Shown in pieces: positions 7,213 through 14,447 of a stretch of 39,606 bases of DNA. The position numbers were made by a program, and so were the translations under genes. The stretch lies in assembly GCA_937864005.1 (NCBI GenBank), contig CALMIL010000235.1, positions 1 to 39,606 of the forward strand, written 5' to 3'. Each line of letters starts with the position of its first letter. The stretch's first letter is position 1. Origin of the DNA: an uncultured Burkholderiales bacterium. GTDB lineage: Bacteria; Pseudomonadota; Gammaproteobacteria; Burkholderiales; Burkholderiaceae_C. The notes beneath the pieces are model-generated. The model ran no database searches. It was not told where the DNA came from and was given only the letters and a program-made list of their open reading frames with translations.

Positions 7213-8934
7213 ATGCACAGCACGTATACCTATCCGACGCTGCCCTACCGCAAGCCGGCCGAGCTGGCCAGCGGCAAGGCGTCGCGTCACGCGGTCGTCG
7301 TCGTCGGCGGCGGCCCGGTCGGCCTCGCGGCGGCGATCGACTGCGCGCAGCGCGGGCTCGAGGTGCTGCTGCTGGACGACGACAATACGGTCAGCGTCGG
7401 CTCGCGCGGGCTGTGCTATGCCAAGCGCACGCTCGAAGTGCTCGACCGCCTGGGTTGCGGCCAGCCGCTGGTCGACAAGGGCGTGACGTGGAACGTCGGA
7501 CGCACCTTCCACGGCGACGGCGAGGTCTACAACTTCAACCTGTTGCCCGAAGCCGACCATCAGCGCCCCGGCATGATCAACCTGCAGCAGTACTACCTCG
7601 AGGAGTATCTGGTGCAGCGCGCGAATGCGCAGCCCGGGCTCGAGATGCGCTGGAAGAACAAGGTCGTCGGCGTCGCGCCGGACGACGCCGGCGTGACGCT
7701 CGAGGTCGAGACCGAGGACGGCCGCTACCGCGTCCATGCCGACTGGCTGATCGTCGCCGACGGCGCGCGCAGTTCGGTGCGCCGCATGCTCGGTCTGGAT
7801 ATCCAGGGCAAGATCTTCCAGGATCGCTTCCTGATCGCCGATGTCGTGATGAAGGCGGATTTCCCCGCCGAGCGCTGGTTCTGGTTCGATCCGCCGTTTC
7901 ACCCCGGGCAGAGCGTGCTGCTGCACCGCGAGGCCGACAATGTCTGGCGCATCGACTTCCAGCTCGGCTGGGACGCCGACCCCGATGTCGAGAAGCAGCC
8001 GGCGCGCGTCATCCCGCGCATCCAGGCGATGCTGGCGCACCGGCAAGACCAGGCTGGAGCGTCGCGATCCGCGCCGGGCGCGCCGGACTTCGAGCTCGAA
8101 TGGGTCAGCGTCTACACCTTCACCTGCCGCTGCATGGAGTCCTTCCGGCACGGCCGCGTGCTGTTCGTCGGCGACGCCGCGCATCAGGTCTCCCCGTTCG
8201 GCGCGCGCGGCGCCAACTCCGGCATCCAGGACACCGACAACCTGGCGTGGAAACTCGCGCTCGTCGCCTGCGGCAAGGCGCCGGCCACGCTGCTCGATAC
8301 GTACAGCGAAGAGCGTGTCGCCGCTGCGCAGGAGAACCTGCTCAACTCGACGCGCTCGACCGATTTCATCACCCCCAAGAGCAATGTCTCGCGCTGCTTT
8401 CGCAACGCCGTGCTGACGCTTGCCGGCAAGCACGCATTCGCGCGCATGCTCGTCAATTCGGGACGCTTGTCGGTGCCGGCCTTCCTGACCGCATCGCGCC
8501 TGAATACGCCGGACGGCGATGCGTTCGACGGCCACATGGCACCCGGCGCACCGATGGACGACGCGCCGGTGCGCGCCGGCGGGCGCGACGACTGGCTGCT
8601 GCGCCACGCAGGCGAGCGCTTCACGCTGATGCTGTTCGCCGACGATGCGGCCGCGCTCGATGCGGCGACGCTCGCCGATCTGGCGACGCTGGCGCAGGGG
8701 CCGCTGGGCGTCGCGACACTCGTCGTCGCGCCGCGCGCGGGCGCCGCGCCGCGCGGGGCGCCGGAGGGCACGACCGTGATCGAGGACGTGAAGGGCCTGG
8801 TTCGCAGGCGCTACGACGCGCGTGCGGGAACGGCCTACCTGCTGCGCCCCGATCAGCATGTCGCCGCGCGCTGGCGGCGTCTGCATGCGCCGGCCGTGCA
8901 GGCCGCGCTGGCGCGCGCTACCTGCAACCTTTGA
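7213..8934 (+). CDS. FAD-dependent aromatic-ring monooxygenase (PheA/TfdB, MhpA-like)
   Basis: A 573-residue flavoprotein of the FAD_binding_3 group, which hydroxylates phenolic rings using NAD(P)H and O2. It has the dinucleotide fold VVVVGGGPVGLAAA (GGGPVG at 32-37). The second FAD signature is VLFVGDAAHQVSPFGARG, with GD at 320-321. The C-terminal ~170 residues match the thioredoxin-like tail seen in phenol hydroxylase-type enzymes. It lies between the MBL-fold gene and the DUF2783 gene, with fahA further on. A ring hydroxylation feeding a fumarylacetoacetate-type pathway is thus likely, but the substrate cannot be read from the sequence. MhpA-type 3-hydroxyphenylpropionate hydroxylase is the closest general resemblance; I do not assign that activity. 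Confidence 0.88.
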   Translation: MHSTYTYPTLPYRKPAELASGKASRHAVVVVGGGPVGLAAAIDCAQRGLEVLLLDDDNTVSVGSRGLCYAKRTLEVLDRLGCGQPLVDKGVTWNVGRTFHGDGEVYNFNLLPEADHQRPGMINLQQYYLEEYLVQRANAQPGLEMRWKNKVVGVAPDDAGVTLEVETEDGRYRVHADWLIVADGARSSVRRMLGLDIQGKIFQDRFLIADVVMKADFPAERWFWFDPPFHPGQSVLLHREADNVWRIDFQLGWDADPDVEKQPARVIPRIQAMLAHRQDQAGASRSAPGAPDFELEWVSVYTFTCRCMESFRHGRVLFVGDAAHQVSPFGARGANSGIQDTDNLAWKLALVACGKAPATLLDTYSEERVAAAQENLLNSTRSTDFITPKSNVSRCFRNAVLTLAGKHAFARMLVNSGRLSVPAFLTASRLNTPDGDAFDGHMAPGAPMDDAPVRAGGRDDWLLRHAGERFTLMLFADDAAALDAATLADLATLAQGPLGVATLVVAPRAGAAPRGAPEGTTVIEDVKGLVRRRYDARAGTAYLLRPDQHVAARWRRLHAPAVQAALARATCNL

Positions 8935-8945
8935 GGGTGCTTGCG

Positions 8946-9173
8946 ATGCAATACCTGAACACCGAGCCCAATTTCGGCATTCCCGGCCAGCGCTATCTGC
9001 GCGAGTTCACGCCGGGAGACGATTTCTACGAACGTCTGATCGAAGCCCATCGCGGCCTGAGCGACGAGCAAAGCCAGCTCGTGAATGCGCGCCTCGTGCT
9101 GCTGCTGGCGAATCATGTCGGCGATCTGCGCGTGCTCGACGAGGCGCTTGCCGCGGCGCGCGACGGCGTTTGA
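8946..9173 (+). CDS. DUF2783 family small protein
   Basis: A 75-residue protein in the gap between the monooxygenase and fahA. It begins MQYLNTEPNFG and has a helical C-terminal half (LSDEQSQLVNARLVLLLANH). It is only 11 bp after the monooxygenase stop codon and 35 bp before fahA, so it is surely part of the same transcript. DUF2783 genes are known to accompany FAD-dependent oxidoreductases of this kind; no biochemical role is established. A small accessory or partner subunit of the monooxygenase is a reasonable guess. No signal peptide or membrane segment is present. Confidence 0.85.
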   Translation: MQYLNTEPNFGIPGQRYLREFTPGDDFYERLIEAHRGLSDEQSQLVNARLVLLLANHVGDLRVLDEALAAARDGV

Positions 9174-9208
9174 ACGCCGCGTCGAAGCGCACCGCGAGAG
9201 CCGACGAT

Positions 9209-10519
9209 ATGGACCTGGACGCCACGCACGACCCCGCCGCGCGCTGCTGGGTCGCATCGGCGAACGAGGCGGGAAGCGACTTTCCGATCCAGAACCTGCC
9301 CTACGGGCGATTCCGGCGCGTCGCCAGCGACGAGCCGTGGCGCATCGGGGTTGGGATCGGCGACCAGATTCTCGACCTTGAGCTCGCCCTGGCGCAGTGC
9401 CCGTGGGACCCGGAGGTGGCCGCCCTGCTCGAGCCGCTCGCCGCCGGCGACCTCGAGCCGCTGATGGCGGCGAGCCTCGAAGAGCGCCGGCTGCTGCGCG
9501 TGGCGCTGTCCACCGCGCTGCGCGACGGCAGCATGCAGGGGCCGTTTCTCGAGCTGTGCGTGCTGCCGCAGGCGCAGGCGCAGATGACCCTGCCGTGCCG
9601 GATCGGCGATTACACCGACTTCTATACCAGCATCCATCACGCGATCGCGGTCGGCAGCCTCTTTCGGCCCGATCAGCCGCTGCTGCCGAACTACAAGTGG
9701 GTGCCGATCGGCTACCACGGCCGCAGTTCGTCGATCCGCGCAAGCGGCGTCGACTTCCGCCGTCCGCAGGGACAGTTTCGCCTCGCGGCCGATGCACCGC
9801 CCGTCTTCGGCCCTTCGCGCCGGGTCGACTACGAGCTCGAGCTCGGCGCCTTCGTGGCGCAGGGCAACGCGCTGGGCGAGCCGATTGCGATCGCCGATGC
9901 GGAAGATCACCTGTTCGGCGTGTGCCTGCTCAACGACTGGTCGGCGCGCGATATCCAGCCCTGGGAATACCAGCCGCTCGGCCCGTTCCTGTCCAAGAAT
10001 TTCGCGACCACGATCTCGCCCTGGATCGTGACGATGGAAGCGCTCGCGCCGTACCGCTGTGCCTGGACGCGGCCGGACGGCGATCCGCAGCCGCTTGCCT
10101 ACCTCGATTCGGCGGCGAACCGCGCGCGCGGCGCGATCGATATCGCGCTCGAGGTCTGGCTGCAGACGGCGGCGATGCGCGAGCGCGGCGAGGGCGCGGT
10201 GCGGCTGAGCGAGTCGAATTTCCGCGACGCCTACTGGACGCTGGCGCAGCTCGTCGCGCACCACAGCAGCAACGGCTGCAACCTCGGCCCGGGCGATCTG
10301 CTCGGTACCGGCACGCAGTCGGGGCCGCGGCCGGGACAGGGCGGTTCGCTGATCGAGCTGTCGCAAGGCGGGCGTCAGCCGGTGACGCTGCCGGGCGGCG
10401 AGAAGCGGAGCTTTCTGCAGGACGGCGATACGGTTGCGCTGCGCGCGTACTGCGTGCGCGAGGGCGCGGCGCGGATCGGCTTCGGCGATTGCACGGCGAC
10501 GGTTCTCGGCGTTGCCTAG
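9209..10519 (+). CDS. fahA: Fumarylacetoacetase
   Basis: A 436-residue enzyme hydrolysing 4-fumarylacetoacetate to fumarate and acetoacetate, the last step of homogentisate catabolism. The catalytic and metal residues line up with the mammalian enzyme at a constant offset of +10 to +11: D137 and H144 in DFYTSIHH, E209 and E211 in YELELG, D243 in LLNDWSARD. GYHGRSSS is also present. I used the ATG at 9209, which gives a normal family length; upstream codons would run into the DUF2783 gene. It is the last gene of the MBL-monooxygenase-DUF2783 cluster. Homogentisate dioxygenase and maleylacetoacetate isomerase are not in the window. Confidence 0.96.
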   Translation: MDLDATHDPAARCWVASANEAGSDFPIQNLPYGRFRRVASDEPWRIGVGIGDQILDLELALAQCPWDPEVAALLEPLAAGDLEPLMAASLEERRLLRVALSTALRDGSMQGPFLELCVLPQAQAQMTLPCRIGDYTDFYTSIHHAIAVGSLFRPDQPLLPNYKWVPIGYHGRSSSIRASGVDFRRPQGQFRLAADAPPVFGPSRRVDYELELGAFVAQGNALGEPIAIADAEDHLFGVCLLNDWSARDIQPWEYQPLGPFLSKNFATTISPWIVTMEALAPYRCAWTRPDGDPQPLAYLDSAANRARGAIDIALEVWLQTAAMRERGEGAVRLSESNFRDAYWTLAQLVAHHSSNGCNLGPGDLLGTGTQSGPRPGQGGSLIELSQGGRQPVTLPGGEKRSFLQDGDTVALRAYCVREGAARIGFGDCTATVLGVA

Positions 10520-10597
10520 GCGACGCGCGGATGCCGGCGATCTATCATCTGCACCGCAGATACATTCTGCGAAATCCAACCACCTCGAGGAGCGACG

Positions 10598-11425
10598 ATG
10601 ACGATACGCGCAACGAAGTTTGCGAACCGCAACCTGTCCGCCATCGCGCTCGCGGCGGGAGCGTCGTTCTCGGCCCATGCGCAGACCGCGGGCGACGGCT
10701 GGCAATGGCAGGCCGCGATGTACGGCTACTTCCCGGCGCTCGGCGGGACGACCCAGTTTCCGTCCGGAGCAGGCGGGCCCGATATCCATATTTCGTCCGA
10801 CAAGCTGATCGACCATCTGAAGTTCGCCTTCATGGGGACGCTCGGCGCGAAGAAGGGGCAATGGGGCTTCTGGACCGACGTGTTCTACACCGATGTCGGC
10901 GACTCCAAGAGCGGCACGCGCGACTTCGAGATCGTCGGCCATCCACTGCCGGACAGCGTGAACGGCAACTTCAGCCTGGACGTGAAGACGACGCTGTGGA
11001 CGCTGGCCGGCACCTACGAGATCGGCAAGTCGCCCACGTATACGCTCGACCTGCTGGCCGGCACGCGCTGGGCCGACATGAGCCAGACGCTCGACTGGAC
11101 GATCAACGGCGACATCTCGGGCATCCCGCTTCCGGGCCGCAGCGGCACGCGCAAGGTGGACGGCACGAACTGGGACGCGATCGTCGGCATCAAGGGCCTG
11201 GCCTACATCGGCGGCGGGCAAACGTGGTTCCTGCCCTACTACGTCGATGTCGGTGCCGGCCAGTCCAAGCTCACCTGGCAGTTCAATGCCGGCATCGGCT
11301 ATCAGTTCGGCTGGGGCGCGCTCGTCGCTTCCTGGCGCTACATCGACTACGAGATGAAGTCGGACAAGCCGATCCAGAGCCTGACCTTCAACGGCCCGCT
11401 GATCGGCGCCGTATTCCGGTTCTGA
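10598..11425 (+). CDS. Outer-membrane beta-barrel protein
   Basis: A 275-residue exported protein with a signal peptide (cleavage likely after AHA, A28|Q29). The mature part alternates hydrophobic and polar residues with many aromatic girdle residues. It ends in ...GAVFRF, the C-terminal phenylalanine recognised by the BAM assembly machinery. Strong GAGGAG lies 8 nt before the ATG. It is 78 bp downstream of fahA and may be read from the same transcript or from its own promoter. The gap contains the short inverted repeat ATCTGC-ACC-GCAGAT but no clear terminator. I cannot name the family with certainty; it resembles small porin-like proteins of 8-10 strands. Uptake of an aromatic acid would fit its neighbours. 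Confidence 0.75.
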   Translation: MTIRATKFANRNLSAIALAAGASFSAHAQTAGDGWQWQAAMYGYFPALGGTTQFPSGAGGPDIHISSDKLIDHLKFAFMGTLGAKKGQWGFWTDVFYTDVGDSKSGTRDFEIVGHPLPDSVNGNFSLDVKTTLWTLAGTYEIGKSPTYTLDLLAGTRWADMSQTLDWTINGDISGIPLPGRSGTRKVDGTNWDAIVGIKGLAYIGGGQTWFLPYYVDVGAGQSKLTWQFNAGIGYQFGWGALVASWRYIDYEMKSDKPIQSLTFNGPLIGAVFRF

Positions 11426-11454
11426 TCCTGCCGCCGGGCGCGCGGCGCGATCAG
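11422..11454. terminator. Symmetric hairpin spanning both convergent stop codons
   Basis: CTGATC (11422-11427) pairs with GATCAG (11449-11454), and inside it GCCGC pairs with GCGGC. The structure includes the TGA stop of the outer-membrane protein and the stop of selD on the other strand. There is no T run, so termination efficiency is doubtful. Confidence 0.45.
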
Positions 11455-12515
11455 ACGAGCCTCAGATGCGGCGCGGCGCTCGTCGCGGCGACGCCGCCGA
11501 CGACGGCGGCTTGTCCGAAACCGTGGCGCTCGAAGATCGCGAGCACCTCCTGCACTGCATCCGGTGCGCAGGAAACAAGAAGCCCGCCGCTGGTCTGCGG
11601 ATCGCTCAGAAGCGCCTTGTCCTCGGCCGCAAAATCTCGCGGCAGCGTTACTTCAGCGCCGTAGGCGGCCCAGTTGCGGCCCGAGGCGCCGGTGACGAAA
11701 CCGTGGCCGGCCAGCTCGCGCACGCCCGCCATCAGCGGCACCGACGCCCACTCGATCCACACCTCGCAGCGCGCGCCGCGTGCCAGCTCGAGGGCGTGAC
11801 CGGCAAGACCGAAGCCGGTCACGTCGGTCAAGGCGTGCACGCCGGGCAGGGCGGCGAGATCGGGCCCCGGCGTATTGAGCTGCGTCGTCGTCGCGATCAT
11901 CTGCGCATAGCCGGCGGCGCCGAGTTCACCTTTCTTCAGCGCGGCCGACATGACGCCGACGCCGAGCGGCTTGCCGAGCACGAGCACGTCGCCGGGCCGG
12001 GCGTCCGCGTTGCGCTTGACGTGCTTCGGGTGGACCAGCCCGATCGCGACCAGGCCGTAGATCGCCTCGACCGAGTCGATCGTGTGGCCGCCGGCGATCG
12101 GGATGCCCGCATCGCGGCACACCGCGGCGCCGCCTTCGAGGATGCGGCCGATGGTCTGCGCTGACAGCACGTTGATCGGCATGCCGACGAGCGCCAGCGC
12201 GAGGATCGGTGAGCCGCCCATCGCGTAGACGTCGCTGATCGCGTTCGTCGCCGCGATGCGGCCGAAGTCGAACGGATCGTCGACGATGGGCATGAAGAAG
12301 TCGGTCGTCGCGATCAGTGCCTGCTCGTCGTTGAGCTGGTAGACCGCGGCATCGTCGGCGGTCTCGATGCCGACCAGCAGCGCCGGCGGAATCGGCATCG
12401 CCGCCGTGCCCTTCAGGATCTCGGACAGCACGCCCGGGGCGATCTTGCAGCCGCAGCCGCCGCCATGCGACAGCGTCGTCAGGCGGGGTTCGGCGGGATG
12501 GCAGGTTGTAGTCAT
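11451..12515 (-). CDS. selD: Selenide, water dikinase (selenophosphate synthetase)
   Basis: A 354-residue ATP-dependent enzyme making selenophosphate from selenide, the donor for selenocysteine and for 2-selenouridine in tRNA. The N-terminal flexible loop has GGGCGCKI. It contains Cys21, Cys23 and Lys24, equivalent to the essential Cys17 and Lys20 of the E. coli protein, so this is the cysteine form and not a selenoprotein. Downstream are the ATP-site motifs TDFFMPIVDDPFDFG, NAISDVYAMGG and IAGGHTIDSVE. No selA, selB, selC or mnmH is seen nearby. It converges with the outer-membrane protein gene; the two stops are 25 bp apart. The ribosome site before the ATG is weak. Confidence 0.96.
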   Translation of the reverse strand: MTTTCHPAEPRLTTLSHGGGCGCKIAPGVLSEILKGTAAMPIPPALLVGIETADDAAVYQLNDEQALIATTDFFMPIVDDPFDFGRIAATNAISDVYAMGGSPILALALVGMPINVLSAQTIGRILEGGAAVCRDAGIPIAGGHTIDSVEAIYGLVAIGLVHPKHVKRNADARPGDVLVLGKPLGVGVMSAALKKGELGAAGYAQMIATTTQLNTPGPDLAALPGVHALTDVTGFGLAGHALELARGARCEVWIEWASVPLMAGVRELAGHGFVTGASGRNWAAYGAEVTLPRDFAAEDKALLSDPQTSGGLLVSCAPDAVQEVLAIFERHGFGQAAVVGGVAATSAAPHLRLV

Positions 12516-12575
12516 CTGTGGTCGATTGGCGAAGAAGGTTTGGCGAGGATGACTGACCCGGCCGCCGATGGCGGG

Positions 12576-12845
12576 TCAACGTCCACGGGTACGCGGGTGT
12601 CGGCCCGGCTTGCGCTCGTTGCCGTGCTTGTAGTTGCCGGTGACGCGCGCCATCAGTTGCTGTGCGGCGGCCTCGCCCTCGTCTTCCACTTGCCGCCGGA
12701 AGGCCTGCGAGACATCGCCGCGCAACGTCGATGCCAGCCGCGCACGATGGAAGATGTCGATGCTGCCGTTCTTGCGGATGCGACAGCTGAAGCCGAGATC
12801 GGCTGCCTGCTCGGCCTTCGCTTCATTTGCGGAATCGGTGTTCAT
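12576..12845 (-). CDS. Small hypothetical protein upstream of selD
   Basis: An 89-residue soluble protein. The middle reads IRKNGSIDIFHRARLASTLRG, followed by an acidic/alanine helix and a basic tail (NYKHGNERKPGRHPRTRGR) that could contact nucleic acid. No membrane segment or signal peptide is seen. It lies 60 bp upstream of selD in the same direction and 8 bp downstream of the DUF4345 gene, so the three may be co-transcribed. Codon use matches its neighbours, which supports a real gene. I do not recognise a characterised family. Confidence 0.65.
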   Translation of the reverse strand: MNTDSANEAKAEQAADLGFSCRIRKNGSIDIFHRARLASTLRGDVSQAFRRQVEDEGEAAAQQLMARVTGNYKHGNERKPGRHPRTRGR

Positions 12846-12853
12846 CGGCGCGC

Positions 12854-13234
12854 CTACGGCCGCTGGGCGTGCGCCACCGCGAGCACGATCGGCAGTATCA
12901 GCTCGGGCGCGAGATAGCCGAGCCAGACCGCCCTGGGCTCGGGCAGGCCCACCTTGCTGATCGAGAGCAGGCGCCCGCAGCCGGCGACGAACACACCGCC
13001 CGCGATCAGGTAGACGAGCGTTCCCTGCTCCCTGACCGTGATCGCCGCCCAGCCGCAGATGACGCCGAGCGACAGATAGACGCCCGCCATGAAGCGATGG
13101 ACGTTGTCGAGCCGGGCCGTGGTTTGTGGTTGTCCGAGCGCCATCTGGAGCGAACCGCCGAAGATCGCGATCGCGCAGAAGACGAACAGGCAGACGCGCA
13201 CGACGAGTTGCGGCGCGGACAGCGTTGTTTCCAT
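12854..13234 (-). CDS. DUF4345-like four-helix membrane protein
   Basis: A 126-residue, highly hydrophobic protein with about four predicted membrane helices (roughly residues 10-30, 48-64, 72-88 and 104-122) and a conserved-looking RLDNVHRFMAGVYLSLG in the second helix region. This matches the general layout of DUF4345 proteins, whose function is unknown. It is first in a minus-strand group with the 89-residue protein and selD, and diverges from the TRAP binding-protein gene. Confidence 0.7.
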   Translation of the reverse strand: METTLSAPQLVVRVCLFVFCAIAIFGGSLQMALGQPQTTARLDNVHRFMAGVYLSLGVICGWAAITVREQGTLVYLIAGGVFVAGCGRLLSISKVGLPEPRAVWLGYLAPELILPIVLAVAHAQRP

Positions 13235-13267
13235 GGGTCGGTGCCTGAGACGAGGCGATGGGTCAAA

Positions 13268-13290
13268 GCCTGCGGCCGATTGCCGCAGGC
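13268..13290. other. Perfect 9-bp inverted repeat in the divergent DUF4345/TAXI gap
   Basis: GCCTGCGGC (13268-13276) and GCCGCAGGC (13282-13290) are exact inverted copies with a 5-nt centre. It lies 34 bp upstream of the DUF4345 start and about 190 bp upstream of the TAXI gene. It could be an operator or a leader hairpin. The rest of the gap, 13235-13479, contains a possible plus-strand -10 box TATACA at 13398-13403 with no convincing -35. Confidence 0.45.
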
Positions 13291-13479
13291 GCCGGTGGAC
13301 GTGCGCGATGGTAGTGCGCCACGCACTTGCGCGCGCGAGACCTTGCGCCGCCCGCGTGCGTGTCGGGGATTCCCTGTCACGCGCGGGCGCATCGCGCTAT
13401 ACATTCGGGCAAGCGCCTTGCCGCGCGCCACGGGCGCGCGCGCGGGGCATCCGCCAACTTTCTTTCCGGAGACTGCACA

Positions 13480-14439
13480 ATGAAGAGAGCGTTGATCGGA
13501 TTCCTGGCCGCTGTGGCGCTTTGTTTCGCCGGCCCCGCTTCGGCGCAGACCACGACCCGGCTGGCGATCGGCACCGGCGGCACCGGCGGCGTCTACTACC
13601 CGCTGGGCGGCGGCATGGCGGCGATCCTGTCCAAGCACGTTCCGGGCTGGGAGGCGACCGCCGAAGTGACCGGCGCGTCGGTCGCCAACCTGCAGTTGAT
13701 CGGCCAGGGCAAGCAGGACTTCGGCTTTTCGATGTCCGATTCCGCCTATGACGCGACGAAGGGCGATGGCAAGTTCAAGGGCCACCCGGTCGATGCGCGC
13801 ACGCTGATGGTGCTCTACCCGAACAAGATGCACGTCGTCACCGTGCAAGGCAACGGCATCAATCAGCTGACCGACTTCAAGGGCAAGCGCATTTCCACCG
13901 GCGAACCCAACAGCGGCACCGAGGTGATGGCGCTGCGCCTGCTCGAAGCCGCGGGCATCGCCAAGGATGTCGATCGCGAGCGGCTGTCGGTCGCCGAAGG
14001 CGTGAATGCGATGAAGGACCGCAAGCTCGACGGCCTGATCTGGGTCGGCGGCGTGCCCACCGCGGCAATCACCGACCTGGCGGCGACGCCGGGCATCACG
14101 ATCCACTTGCTCGATCACGCCCAATATGCCGACGCGATGAACAAGAAGTGGGGGCCGCTGTACGTCAAGGGCACCATCCCGGCCGGCTCGTACAAGGGCC
14201 AGGACAAGGACGTCACGAATATCGACGTCTGGAACCTGCTCGTGGCCGACAAGAAGATGTCCGACCAGATGGCGTACACGATCGTGAAGACGCTGATGGA
14301 GCACAAGGATGACCTGGTCGCGGTGCACCGCGAGGCCAAGAACATCACGCTCGAGGCGCAGGGGAGCGGGTCGCCGATTCCGATGCACCCCGGTGCGCGC
14401 AAATACTGGGAAGAGCGCGGCGTCAAGTTCGCCAATTGA
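13480..14439 (+). CDS. TAXI-family TRAP transporter solute-binding protein
   Basis: A 319-residue periplasmic binding protein. Residues 1-22 are a signal peptide (cleavage after ASA, A22|Q23). The mature protein starts with RLAIGTGGTGGVYYPLGGG, the hallmark of TAXI (TRAP-associated extracytoplasmic immunogenic) proteins. The ATG at 13480 is preceded by CCGGAGA at a good distance; the frame is open upstream but without a better start. Such proteins deliver carboxylate-type ligands to a sodium-driven TRAP permease. The permease gene starts at or just after this stop codon, so the two are coupled. The ligand is unknown. Neighbouring aromatic-acid pathways make an aromatic or dicarboxylic acid plausible. 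Confidence 0.93.
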   Translation: MKRALIGFLAAVALCFAGPASAQTTTRLAIGTGGTGGVYYPLGGGMAAILSKHVPGWEATAEVTGASVANLQLIGQGKQDFGFSMSDSAYDATKGDGKFKGHPVDARTLMVLYPNKMHVVTVQGNGINQLTDFKGKRISTGEPNSGTEVMALRLLEAAGIAKDVDRERLSVAEGVNAMKDRKLDGLIWVGGVPTAAITDLAATPGITIHLLDHAQYADAMNKKWGPLYVKGTIPAGSYKGQDKDVTNIDVWNLLVADKKMSDQMAYTIVKTLMEHKDDLVAVHREAKNITLEAQGSGSPIPMHPGARKYWEERGVKFAN

Positions 14440-14447
14440 GCCTGCCC

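Noticed and set aside
10547..10561. Inverted repeat ATCTGC-ACC-GCAGAT between fahA and the outer-membrane protein gene
   Set aside because: Only 6 bp with a 3-nt loop and no T run; too weak to call a terminator or operator on its own.
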